This document shows positions 21,781 to 32,590 of a stretch of 33,141 nt of DNA, one piece after another. Under the pieces are notes generated by a model. It searched no databases and was not told the origin of the DNA. It saw nothing but the letters and a program-made list of their open reading frames with translations. The first letter of the stretch is position 1; each line of letters starts with the position of its first letter. The stretch covers positions 1 through 33,141 of the forward strand of contig MU864083.1 in the NCBI GenBank assembly GCA_033296885.1, in the 5' to 3' direction. The stretch comes from Triangularia verruculosa (lineage: Eukaryota; Ascomycota; Sordariomycetes; Sordariales; Podosporaceae). A program made the translations under genes and the position numbers.

Positions 21781-23845
21781 GGGGTATGGCCGAAAGAATT
21801 AATTACCTGGGTTTTCGCAACGTGAAAGCAAAGTTTATGTGTTTGCTGAAGGCTGCCTTTCGGGCTTGTCGGAGCTCAGATAGGGATTTGAAAGATCAAG
21901 TTCTCTTTACAAGTGTCTGTCTCAACTTATCGCAACCTTTAGCACAGCCACGATTCCATTTTGGTCAGCTGGGCTTTAGCACTGCGAGCGAGTTACATTG
22001 CATCTTATTTCGTGGAACCAGTCAGCAAAGCCTCGTTGGCCATGTTGGCTTGGCTGCCTCAGTAGTGTACCTAGCCACCCCTACGTCCTTCGTTAACACC
22101 GTCGATAAATCAAACATCGAAACCATGCATGATGCCCTAGACCTGCTCCTGACAGATGTTGGTCATTATCAAGGAAAAAGAGCCGTTCTAGCGAGACCAC
22201 TCAACAGAGTGCACAGGTTCGGAAGCATAATTCCATTTTAGGTACAAGCATTTGACTGGTCATTGAACGAGGCTAATTAGGTATGAGTCTCAGCGTCGAG
22301 TATAGTTCCTAATATGAGAGTGTATGTACATACGTAAGGTAGGTAAACATGATTTTCTCTACCTCGCCTATAGAGCAATCTTTTTTTTCTTCTAAGATTA
22401 ATATAGAGATCGGGCGTGAAAATGGAGGATCTCTATGGGCTCGAGCTACCTAGACGAAGGTAGTTCCGCTGGGCGCGATAGATACTCGTCATGTGTTTCA
22501 TTTTCGCATGTGAGGCGAATGGTTCTTCCTCCGTTGTAAGACATTCTCGAACGTCAAGTCTCGTTTTGACAAGATGATATGTTAGAAGGCTGTCACTATT
22601 AAACCCTTTAGCTAGCGCTTCATTGACCAGCTTTGGGAGCCGATTGGGGCGGTTACCTACCTATGTACCTAGACAGGATGCGATTAGTACATCCCTGGGG
22701 AATAGACATTGGGGTAGTCCCCTCATATTGCAGTGACGTTGAGTGCTATCGTACAACCCTGGCAAAAGTTGCTGACTGTTGAGATATTCACTTGCTCAAG
22801 GCGTTATGTCTAACGCGTGGCAAATTATCCAAGCGCTGTGATCTGAATCGTGGGCTTGGGTAGTATTACAGGACCTCCCCTTGTGCGGCTGTACTCCTTG
22901 TATGCTGCCAACCTGAAGAACCATGTTTGCTAACAACTTGAAGCTAGCTGGGAGAGGTTAAAGAAGCTGTCTTAAATATTCTTCTCTATCCACGCTCAGT
23001 GAGAGTCCTTAACCCTAGGTTGCTTAAATAGCTGCCTTACTGTCAGTTAGGCTGGTTTCATAGTCTCTATACCATCAAGTAGAGCGTAGGTAAGATCGCT
23101 AAGGTAGGTAGTAAGCAATGGTAGCTGGTATGACCGACTTATTGAAAACGCCCGGGAAATCGGCACCGACTCTACTTTTAGCACACGAGATACCCGCTCA
23201 GTTGGAGATTACTTTTCTCTTTGTTTAGATTGAACTCCCGTCTCATTGAGTGCTTCCCCCTGAAGTCGCCCGATTTTTCCTGGGCAGCAACTGTCTGTAC
23301 ATCACAGCAAGAGAAAATAGCATCCTATATTCCCTTCCCCTCAGCTGACCCCCATGAGATTCTCGCCTCGTTGCATCCCGGTGCATCGGGATCGTTTGGG
23401 ATATTGGGCGGTTATATGACAGAGGCCAAAACGAACGTCGTTGGGTGTTGGAGAAACGGGAATGCGGGCTTGTCAAATGAACTATAAGCCCACGCGCACG
23501 AACTGCATCTCTGGGTGAGGTGGGCAACAAACCAACACTTAACCGCTGCTTGTCACATTACTGCCCAGCAACTCGTCGAGATGATTGACTGTCGCGGAGG
23601 CGCGCTATCCGGCAGATGTCGTTCGCGTGGCTTTCGCCGCATTTTGCCACCAATGGGGAGCGGCCGTGGATTTTCTGGGGAGCGTCATTCGCGCGCATCT
23701 TGTAGATGGCACGGGGTCCTGGAGTCCACGGTCGAGCAGGGAACACATATTGCTCTGAAATATGGCAAAAAGGCAACTCAAAGGCTACCCGTTACGCACC
23801 CTGGCCAACCGCAACCCCCCTTTATCCGTCCCGTTCAGCAAAGGC
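21781..23845. other. Gene-poor 2 kb region rich in TAGGTA/TACCTA words
   Basis: No convincing gene. A 151-codon plus frame (21786-22241) starts 6 bp beyond the coding-like minus-strand exon, has no motif and is doubted. Words such as AAGGTAGGTA and TACCTACC recur (22335, 22447, 22656, 23089, 23100). Confidence 0.5.
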
Positions 23846-23852
23846 GGCTAAA
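23846..23852 (+). promoter_or_regulatory. XlnR/XYR1-type binding site (GGCTAAA)
   Basis: A perfect match to the XlnR consensus GGCTAAA lies 468 bp upstream of the xylanase ATG, in the same orientation. The seven-base match alone is weak; its place before a GH10 xylanase makes it credible. Confidence 0.5.
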
Positions 23853-23925
23853 AGATGGGAAGTTTTGGAGAAAGGCAAAGCAAAATGTCCGACAAGATCG
23901 TGTTGCATTGCAGTCGTGGGGCCCC

Positions 23926-23937
23926 GCAAAAGACGAC
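23926..23937. promoter_or_regulatory. Paired CreA/CRE1 sites
   Basis: GTGGGG (23926-23931, plus) and CCCCGC (23932-23937, i.e. GCGGGG on minus) both fit the CreA consensus SYGGRG and abut each other. Closely paired sites are typical of functional carbon-catabolite repression targets. Confidence 0.45.
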
Positions 23938-24188
23938 TGAATTCGGGGGTTTCTGCTGTCCTGTTGCGGAAGGAAACCCTGGTTGCATGCAAAAGGGGAA
24001 GGCGTGGGTGAAGATCGAGGGGCCTGGTCTGTGATCGTCAGGTACCTCCCCAAGACCGATGGAGCATACTTGGCCGAGGACAGCACAGAAATGCGGTCTT
24101 GGCCACTTATTTTCATAGGTTCCCTAAGGCCGAAGGATACCATGTAGTTGGTAGAGAATATGTCGAATCCGAAGAGTGTGACCCCAGT

Positions 24189-24194
24189 GTGGGG
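24189..24194 (+). promoter_or_regulatory. Third CreA-like site (GTGGGG)
   Basis: It matches SYGGRG 131 bp upstream of the xylanase start and sits in a small inverted repeat (CCCCAGTGTGGGG). Confidence 0.35.
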
Positions 24195-24235
24195 ATGACT
24201 GGATAATACTGGGCAACCAACATCAGGTCTGAGAG

Positions 24236-24241
24236 TATATA
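24236..24241 (+). promoter_or_regulatory. TATA box of the xylanase gene
   Basis: TATATA lies 79 bp before the start codon in otherwise GC-balanced DNA, a usual place for a highly inducible fungal secretory enzyme gene. Confidence 0.6.
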
Positions 24242-24319
24242 GGGGTCGGCCTTCCCAGCTCCTCGGCTCCTCAGCTTCGCTACACCAGTCATCCTAGTCG
24301 AGTCTCAACCGCCGTCAAG

Positions 24320-25362
24320 ATGAAGGCCAATCTTATGCTTCTGTTGGCACCATTGGTGTCGGCAGCTCCCACCATCGAGCACCGTCAAGCCTCCCAGAGC
24401 ATCGACAAGCTCTTCAAGGCCAAGGGCAAGGACTTCTATGGCGCTGCCACTGACCAGGGCCGTCTCCAGGCCGGCAAGAACGCTGCCATCATCGAGGCCA
24501 ACTTTGGTCAGGTCACCCCCGAGAACAGCATGAAGTGGGAGAGCATCAACCCCCGCCAGGGCCAGTACAACTGGGGTCAGGCCGACTACCTCGTCAATTG
24601 GGCCACCGAGCGCAACAAGACCATCCGTGGCCACACCTTCGTCTGGCACTCTCAGCTCGCCGGCTGGGTCAACAATCTCAACAACCGTGACCAGCTCACA
24701 AAAGCGATCCAGGACCACATCAGCGCCGTCGGTGGCCGCTACAAGGGCAAGATCGCCCACTGGGTATGTCATATTTCGAGATGTCTCCTGAAACAACAGC
24801 GAAGAGCTAACATGGGGTCGAACAGGATGTGATCAACGAGATGTTCAACGAGGATGGCTCGCTCCGCAACAGCGTCTTCTCTCGTGTGCTCGGCGAGGGC
24901 TTCGTCAAGATTGCCTTTGATGCCGCCCGTGCGACGGACCCCTCAGCTAAGCTCTACATCAACGACTACAACCTCGATCAGCCCAACTACGCCAAGGTCA
25001 CCCGCGGCATGGTTGCCAACGTCAACAAGTGGCTGTCCCAGGGCATCCCCATCGACGGCATCGGTACTCAGGGCCATCTCCAGTCCGGCGGGGGTGCCGG
25101 TCTTGCCCAGACCATCAAGGTGCTCGCTGCCACCAACGTCAAGGAGGTTGCCGTCACCGAGCTCGACATCCAGAACAGCAACAACAACGACTACGTCGCC
25201 GTTACCCGTGGCTGCTTGGAGGAGCCCAAGTGCCGGTCCATCACCGTCTGGGGTGTCCGTGATCAGGATTCGTGGAGACCTCAGGGTAACCCTCTTCTGT
25301 TCGACAGCAACTACAACGCCAAGGCCAATTACAACGCCATTGTGCAGCTTTTGTCGCAGTAG
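24320..25362 (+). CDS. Secreted endo-1,4-beta-xylanase, glycoside hydrolase family 10
   Basis: Two exons (24320-24763 and 24826-25362; 62-bp intron with branch-like GCTAAC) give 326 residues, the usual size of a single-domain GH10 enzyme. Residues 1-16 form a signal peptide (KANLMLLLAPLVSA), with a likely short propeptide to the Arg in EHRQ. The acid/base glutamate is E153 in WDVINE, formed right after the intron. The nucleophile is E260 in VTELD. WHSQLAGW and the late motif TVWGVRDQDSW are also typical of GH10. No carbohydrate-binding module is present. It hydrolyses internal xylan bonds outside the cell. Codons are C-ending and highly optimised, unlike neighbours, as expected for a strongly expressed secreted enzyme. 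Upstream XlnR- and CreA-like sites suggest induction by xylan and glucose repression. Confidence 0.96.
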
Positions 25363-26376
25363 ATGATGAGACGGGAGGAGTGGTCTGATGGAATGGGAAA
25401 TTCTGGGTTACCTACGAAGTTAGCTCAGCATCAGGTACCACAACCATGTAAATACACACAAACATATCTGTCAAGAAAACCTTGTACTCTCGGATATCGG
25501 CACGCGAGGAGAAGTAGTGATCCTAGACTCCTCCGTATTGATCGAATGTTTGGATCCGAATCCGTGTCTCTTTGGCTGTTCCAGGGCCAGCTCCGGTGCG
25601 TCCGAGCGGTCCGTTCTGCGGTCAGCGTACCACGAGAGTGAGTCGCTCGGGGTGTAGCTTGTAGAGGCATCGTAACCTCAAGAAGAAGCCAATGGGAAAA
25701 GAACGAACCATGCCCTTTGTGACACCAAAATCTGACGTGCGGAGTCAAGGCAGCAGTTTAAGGCGCTGGTCCCGCAATTGACCAATCACAGGCGCAGATT
25801 GTTCAGCTGGTGCTTATCTAATATCTTGGGACAGGGCATGGCGTTAGCGTGACTGCCCGACGACATGCTACAGTGGACCTCGATGGAACGAAGGAGCGAA
25901 TCTCCTTCTCGATCTTCATCACTTCCAGGTTGCAGATCCAAGACTCCCAGAACAATGCCCGCTACCCCGCTGTACCCATGCGACTCTTCGGCTTCACCTC
26001 TTTCGCGTCATCAACATGGGGCCATGCAGCATGGATGGACATATGGGGCCTGGGAGACTCAAATCTGACGACCAGTCTTTCCCAGCAGCTATAACCATGG
26101 ACTACCCGCTGGAGATGACCATCATTCTCCCCCTCATTCAACACCCAAGCACCTCTCTCCTTGATATCTCCGTCAGCGTTTGTCCCCTGGGAAGCCGATG
26201 TTAGGTACAGACGATCAAACAATCCTGGCTATCTGTATGGCACAGCTAACCAGTTCTCACCCAAGCTTTGCTAGACTTTTAGTTGTCTTCATCCCAGCTG
26301 GACAGCTTGATTGTCTGGTCGCCGACAACCTGCTCACACACAGAAGCCTTTCTGCTCAAACGCCACAGCAGCCAAT
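25363..26376. other. Intergenic region between xylanase and STAND-ankyrin gene
   Basis: It holds the xylanase 3' end and the promoter of the gene at 26377. Short frames of 60-105 codons show no motifs. No clear TATA box or repeat was seen. Confidence 0.55.
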
Positions 26377-29300
26377 ATGGGCCCACATTCTCACCGCAGT
26401 CTGTACGACGAAGCCTTTGACCGCTTCAAGAAGTCAAAGCAGGAGCGGTACACCGAACTCAAAGAAGTCGAACTTCTGAAGGAATTCCTCCGCGAAAATG
26501 CCACTCCCGAGGAGACCAAGATTGCCGCCCAGGAGTTGCAGGCAGCTACCGGCAAAAAGTATGGCAGCAAGAAGCTCTCGGCCGATGTCGAGATTCCAGA
26601 GTCATGGATCACCAACATCATGGAAAACATCGACAACTTCATCACTGCGGGGGACTACCTTACCGAAGGGGCACCCGAGAGCGTTGGACTGGCATGGTAT
26701 GCCGTCAAACTGACTCTGACGGCCATCCATAGCAACTATGAGCTGTACAAGTTCTTTGGTACGGCACTGAGTGATATCAGTGAGATCATGATCATCGTTC
26801 GCCATTACGATCGGCTTTATGATGAACGGGGCAAGAAGGACTGGAAGCCCAGCCCGCTGGTGGAGAAGCTCTTCCAGGACGTGACAGAGACTTACGTTGC
26901 GGTTCTGGACTTCTCTTTTGCCGTCAAGCGCCACATCACAGCTGGCTCTTTTGCTCGCCTCAAGCACGGGCTCAAGGATTTCTTCGGCGCTTCCAAGGTA
27001 CGACCTGAACCAACCCGTCACGGGTTTATGGCCGCTAACACCTTTCAAATAGAGCAAATTCGAAGAGAAGCAGGACACCATTGCTTCTCTCAAGAAGAAA
27101 ATTCTCGAGGGCAGCCAAGGCGCTTTCCAAGACAAGACTCTTACTCAACTGGAGGGTGTCTCAACAGTGGTGGCTGATATCGCGTCCTCGATCAAGCAGT
27201 TTGAGAGCTTCCATCACAAAATCGACTTGATCACACAGAGGATGGACGAGCTGGCTAATAATACCAAGCGCAAGTCTCCGTGGGACTTTGCTCTCGATGA
27301 CTACAGGGCTTATCAGGAAGCTCTTCAACCTCTCGAAGGGTGCCGACGGGTCTTGGGCGACACGATCGATGCGCTTGTAGCAATGCCCGAGGGCACTTGC
27401 AAGTGGGTCTTTGACGAGCCAGACTACCAGACCTGGGAAGACTCAGATGAGTGCGAGATGCTGTGTATCACGGGCCAAGAAGGAACCGGGAAGTCGTATG
27501 TTGTGGCGTCTGTTGTCCGACAGTTCCTTCCTGGCCAGGATGAAGACGAGGAGGAATCGGAAGATGGCTGGAACCCAGATACAGCTTACCTCTACGTCAC
27601 ATGCAACCCGGATGCGAGGGACGGCAAGGATCGGGCCATCACATCCGACACCATCTTGCACACACTTCTTTCTCAACTTTACGAGTTGGCCCTCGAGACA
27701 AAGAACGCAAGTCTTCTGGAGAGCTGCAGTGCGGTCTTCAAGACTGCCAAAGCAGCCCTTCAAAACGCCATGCCCCACGAGAGGGAGCGTATGTCTGGGT
27801 TCCCAGAGTTCGTTGACGGTTTCTGCAACTTGATCCGCCTCCTGAAGAGAGATGTTGTGGTCGTTGTTGATGGAATCAGCAAGTCCACCATCCAGGGTGA
27901 ACAACAGAGGGCACTCTTGCGGGAGCTTCGTGCTCTACGCGGGCAAGCCGATGAACTGGTCAAGAACCACATTCTTATCCTCGTGGGATGCAGCTCCCCT
28001 ACAATATTCCAAAACGACTACGAGCATGACGAAGAGTTCCCCAATGGGCTGATGATTGACGTGGGCGAACGCAACAGCGACGATCTCCGGGCGTTCCTGG
28101 CCAGCGAGCTTGACAACATCCCAGGCCTCACATCCAAGGAACGCGAGGAAGCCACGGCTGCTATCCTGGAGAAGGCACAAAACAAGTTCGCTTACCTTGT
28201 CAAGACTGCCATCCCATTCATGAAGGAGCCCTTCCAACGCCCGCTCTCGAAACGGCTCCAAGAGCTTCCAGGTGGCTTGGGTGACATTTATTCCAAAGCC
28301 TTACGCAGTCTGAAGCCCAACTATGTTGGTCTACTTAGGACTGCTCTTACCTGGGTCACACTTGCCAAGGACAACCAAATCTCAGCGCGGGAGGTGATGG
28401 ATGACTTCCAAGGCACATACGCCCAGTCTCCCGGGGAGTCGTCTGGCGACGAGGCTGACGATGACGTTGGCTTCGAGAATATTTCCAGCCTCGAGAAAGA
28501 ACAGCTCCTGCAGGCGACTGAGGGTATTCTCAAACTCAGCTTCATCGACGGCAGGTACATACTTCAAGCACCCCTGGGAGAGCTTGACGATATCGAAGAT
28601 TACTTCTGCAGCTCAAACAAGAACTCCTCCGAGGCCGACGACGAGAAAACTTCTGCAAGCTTCTGCAACAAGTGCAAAGTCACCGAAACAATGCACAAGG
28701 CGCTGAAGGTGGACGTTCAGGAAGGGCACTTGCAGCTGGCTCTATCCTGTCTACGAAACCTGAACAATTCCCTCTTCCAGAAGCGAACTGGATTGGTCAG
28801 TATTCCGAAGTCCAAGGTTCGCGACTGGCAGCTCGAGGTTTTGCCCCCAACACACATGCTCACTGAGAAAATGCAGCTTCCGCAAGAGAATTCGGAAGAC
28901 GAAGAAGACGTCTTTGATCCTAATTTCTTTGACGTTGAAGACTGGAGTAAGGATGATGTGGAAGACAGTCATTCCGACTCTGAAGATGAACCAACGCAGC
29001 ATATGCGGTACGAGCTCCTCAACTGGGCATACCATGTTCGCAAAGCCGAGGAGTTGCTGTCGCCGGGGGAGAGGGCGGATAGCAGCCCATGGACACAGTT
29101 GATGGCAGAGCTTGACGCCTTTTCCTCCAACACCGAGCTCTTCTTTGCTTGGCAGACAAGCCTTCCCGTGTCTAAACCCCCGGAGGAACGCCAGTACACT
29201 CTCGCCAGCGGTTCCCACAAGCCGTTGCATGTTGCCGCCCATCTTGGACTGACGGGCTGGGCCCAACGTTTGCTTGACAGTGGCAGCGATGTCAACGAGG

Positions 29301-31363
29301 TATGCAATGGTTTCACCCCAATCCAAGCAGCAGCCTCAGCTGGGAACAGGCTCGAGATGATCAAGTTATTGCTGGAAAAGGGTGCAGATCCAAACTCCAA
29401 GAGCAAGTGGGGCGTCACGGCCTTTCTCTACTGGATCAGGCACGACCAGCAGCTTGAGGGTATCCAGCTGTTCCTTCAACATGGCGCCGATCCTGGTATT
29501 GGAACCGATCCACATGACTGGAAGCCGCTGCATCTCTTCGCCAAAGACGGCAATGACCCAGCTGTGTTGGATCTCCTGTTGGAGCATGGCGCGGACATTA
29601 ATGCAACTGAAGCCACTTTCGGGTTTACACCTCTGCATTTATTGCTAGCATTTAGGGAGGAGGCGCCACAAGATCTGCTGCTTGCATTCATCAAACACAA
29701 GGCCGACATCAACGCTGAGAACCTCACATCAGCTCGCCCTCTCCAGATGCTTGCCACACACGGTCAGGTCAAGAATATGGAAATCCTGCTTCGCGAGGGC
29801 GTTGTCGAGATTGATGACACAGATATTCAGGGGACTACGGCTCTGCAAGAAGCTATTGCCAGCTGGCACATTGGCGCTGCCCGCCTGCTTCTTGAGCACA
29901 AAGCCAATCCCAACGTGATCGACACCCTCCAGAGAACCTCTTTGCACTTGGCGTGCCGGAGAGGAGCCACGGAGATTGCACAGCTGCTTATTGATCACGG
30001 CTGTGATGTGAATATTGTCGATGTCCACGGCTGGACACCCTTCTTTATGGCCCTGCTTGGAAAGAACGAAGGAAACCACAAGACATCTTCCCTGATGCTG
30101 GATGTGCTGGTACAGCGCGAGGTCTCGTTGGCGGATATCAACAAGTCGGGTCGCAGCGGCAGAACAGCGCTTCGGCAAGCAGCATCTCGTGGATTCGACG
30201 ACATTGTCTCGAAGTTGATCCAAGTCTCTGCCGAGCGCGATGACGCCGCCGCTCTCGCCATCGATGCAAAAGACGCCAAGAAGGGCATGGCAGCCCTCCA
30301 CCGCGCCGCTCTAGGAGGCCACATCGAGTGCGTCCGTCTCCTTCTTGAAGCGAAAGCCGACGCCTCCATCCAAGACTCCAGATCCCGCACCCCTCTCGTC
30401 GTCGCATACGAGCAATGGGCTGTGACCAACACCACCACTCTCGAAGACACCATCTCCCTGCTCATTTCCGCCAACCCCACCGCCGCCATCCAAGACCCCG
30501 AACTCATCGCCACCTCCGCCGCCAACGGCAGCATCAAACTTCTCAGACAGCTCCGGTCCCTCAACGCAGACTTCAGCCGCCCGGATAAACACGGCTGGCG
30601 GCCAATCGAGCTCGTCCGTAACTCAGGCAGCGAAGAAGCAGAGGAATTTCTCCAACAGCAAAGCACTTGGGTCGAGAACCTTCCCTCGAGGTGGTCAACC
30701 TCTCTTCCTGGCGCAACCGCCCTCGGCGCCAAAGCCGTACAAGAAGATGGAATCACCATCCAGCATGCAACAGGCAAAAAGGTTTCCATTTCGGCCGACA
30801 AGCCCCTTCCTCCAGGGTTGGAAAGATATTACTACGAAATCACCATCCGACCACCTCCCCCAGCGCCAGAGCCAGAGCCCATGTTCAACGCCCCCACCAC
30901 ACCTCCGCGAGCGTTGGTGGCACTGGGATTCAGCTCTGTCGGTGGAGCGGGAGTGAGATTCCCTGGTGATGCTGTGAAAGAAGATGATCCCAATCCGGAG
31001 GTGAGATCCTGGGCGTATAACTCTCGAGCGGGGGAGATTTACGCGTCTGATGGGTCAGGGAGCGAGTTTTACGCGCCGTTTGGAGAGGTGGGCGATACCA
31101 TTGGTGTCGGTGTTGACTTGGGGGCGAGGAAGATGTGGGCGACGAAGAATGGTGTCAAGGTTGGGGTGTATGATGATGAGGATGGGGCTGTTTCGGGGAG
31201 GCTGTTCCCGATTGTTGGGTTCAGCGGGTTGGTGCAGTTTGAGACGAATTTTGGTGGGCCGGGGAGGGGGTTTGTGTGGAAGGGAGAGGAGGAGGAGGAG
31301 GGAGATGAAGAGGGGAGTGAAGGTGAAGATGGAAGTGAGGATGGAGATGGAGAGGAGGAGTAG
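26377..31363 (+). CDS. STAND P-loop NTPase with ankyrin repeats and C-terminal SPRY domain
   Basis: Two exons (26377-26997, 27053-31363; 55-bp intron) give 1643 residues, starting at the first in-frame ATG (MGPHSHRSLYDEAF). Residues 1-310 are an alpha-helical N-terminus like those of fungal STAND/NACHT proteins (PESVGLAWYAVKLTLTAI). Walker A is GQEGTGKS (348-355) and Walker B ends in VVVVVDG (D480). Two acidic linkers lie around residues 625 and 820. Ankyrin units fill about 929-1390, with clear KPLHVAAHLG and ADINA-type motifs. Residues of about 1447-1617 form a SPRY/B30.2-like domain (YYYEITIRPP, GVGVDLGARKMWATKNG, LFPIVGFSG), and the tail is almost all Glu/Asp/Gly. SPRY domains bind protein ligands, so a double sensor is possible. 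A role in recognition or cell death is inferred from the STAND architecture. Domain calls are strong; function is unknown. Confidence 0.9.
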
Positions 31364-31573
31364 ACTCAGTCGGCGCGTCGCGGACAAAATAAGAACACTG
31401 GTTGATACTTCACCTGACTTATAGTGTCGATGACTTGAACTCATTTTCTTTGTGGGGTAAGAAAAAGATTTAGAGCTTCACAAGCTCGACTGTAGTAAAA
31501 GCTGGCTGCAAGAGGATAGATAGTAATTAAAAAGAAACTGATGTGATCTTGATGTTTCCACATTAGAGGTAGA

Positions 31574-31646
31574 TGGACGAGTTGGGAATCGAACCCAAGA
31601 CCTTTCGCATGCAAAGCGAACGCGCTACCAATTGCGCCACACGCCC
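31574..31646 (-). tRNA. tRNA-Ala, anticodon UGC
   Basis: The 73-nt minus-strand sequence folds as a cloverleaf. The anticodon stem TTCGC/GCGAA holds loop TTTGCAT (anticodon TGC), the T stem TTGGG/CCCAA holds loop TTCGATT, and the D arm is GCGC/GCGC. The A box (TGGCGCAATTGG) and B box (GGTTCGATTCC) fit RNA polymerase III promoters. Acceptor arms GGGCGTG/CTCGTCC pair except for one T-T mismatch (positions 6 and 67) and one G-T pair. The discriminator is A and there is no intron. A T5 run on the minus strand (31533-31529) about 41 nt downstream may end transcription. Confidence 0.92.
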
Positions 31647-32399
31647 TGAGACTTGGTTGCTAAGGGCAGCGTTGTCAGCATTGTTATCCTCCGTTTCTGG
31701 TCCTAGATATGGTGAGTGTTTGAGTGGATGATGGTCTCCGCCCGAACCAAATTGTATTTGGTGCTTTTCATTCTCCATGGACTTGAGAATTTGATTCTTA
31801 GCATGTCCTACCGCTGCAACTCGGTATGAATAGCGTTAGCTTCATGCTAAGGCACTAGCAGGCCTCGGAATGCCCTCGAATGGTTGAGGTGACACAGGGG
31901 AAAGTTCCATACCCCGGGCAAGAAGTGATGCGACTGAACTGGCCGCATAAGACACTTACCTATTTGACGATTTCGGAAACTAAAAGTGGGCGGACAACGA
32001 ATCCTCGAACTAAAATTCATCAGCTCGTGGGGGTGCGCATCTGGTGGAGGCGGGAAGCCAAAGATAGGCCAATAGACCAAAAGGAGATGAATAAGATCCG
32101 ATCTGCGCCTTCATCGTCAAGGGTCCATGTCTCAGTCTTACCTGCCAAGACTGCCTCGACTCTCCCGTATCTGCAAGAGTCCCTAATCTGTCCGCTCCCA
32201 CGTTTTCAGCTGTCATTGCTAACAACTAACTTCAAAAATACCTATTGGCCTGTTGCATGCATTATGACAACGCATCAGTGGCCGGCGGGCCGCCCCGACG
32301 CTGCTGCTCCCCATCCGAGAAGATGCTCAGCATTCAAAGTGTCGAGTAAAGAAAGAGAAGTCTTACCCTCATCGAACTTGGAAGGTTACCTCACTTTCT
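31647..32399. other. Gene-free region right of the tRNA
   Basis: A 197-codon plus frame (31880-32473) crosses into the dispersed repeat and has no domain, so it is not accepted. Its last codons come from the repeat and mirror those in copy A. Nothing else is recognised. Confidence 0.5.
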
Positions 32400-32590
32400 G
32401 TGGAACAACACCTAGACTATCAGTTCGAGGGAAATCTAATGCTGATTCTGGAAGACATACTGCCAAAAATTGAGGAAGATTTCTCTTCCTATTTTTACAT
32501 TCACTCCCCCCTATCTTCTAATGGCCTTAGGCGCATAAGCGCTAACAGAAAATAAAACTTGAAAATAAAAATGGGGCAGGAAAAATAAAT
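32400..32590 (-). repeat. Dispersed repeat, copy B, with SNF2-relic end
   Basis: It is inverted relative to copy A at 3296-3488. On the plus strand a frame reads SVEQHLDYQFEGN then LILEDILPK, parallel to SVWEEHPDCHFQGN and LILEDILPK in copy A. The W codon is disrupted here by a one-base difference. It is thus a second fragment of the same SNF2-derived relic plus its AT-rich flank. Confidence 0.7.

Noticed and set aside
21786..22241. 151-codon plus-strand frame starting with ATG
   Set aside because: It starts 6 bp beyond a coding-like minus-strand exon, has no recognisable domain and no splice or promoter support. It may deserve an RNA-seq look but is not annotated.
23515..24143. Frames of 100-140 codons on both strands before the xylanase
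   Set aside because: No motif and mutually overlapping; the region is better read as the xylanase promoter.
31880..32473. 197-codon plus-strand frame
   Set aside because: It has no domain, and its end is formed by the dispersed repeat. The matching end in copy A (minus, 3411-3605) shows this reflects shared repeat DNA, not a gene.
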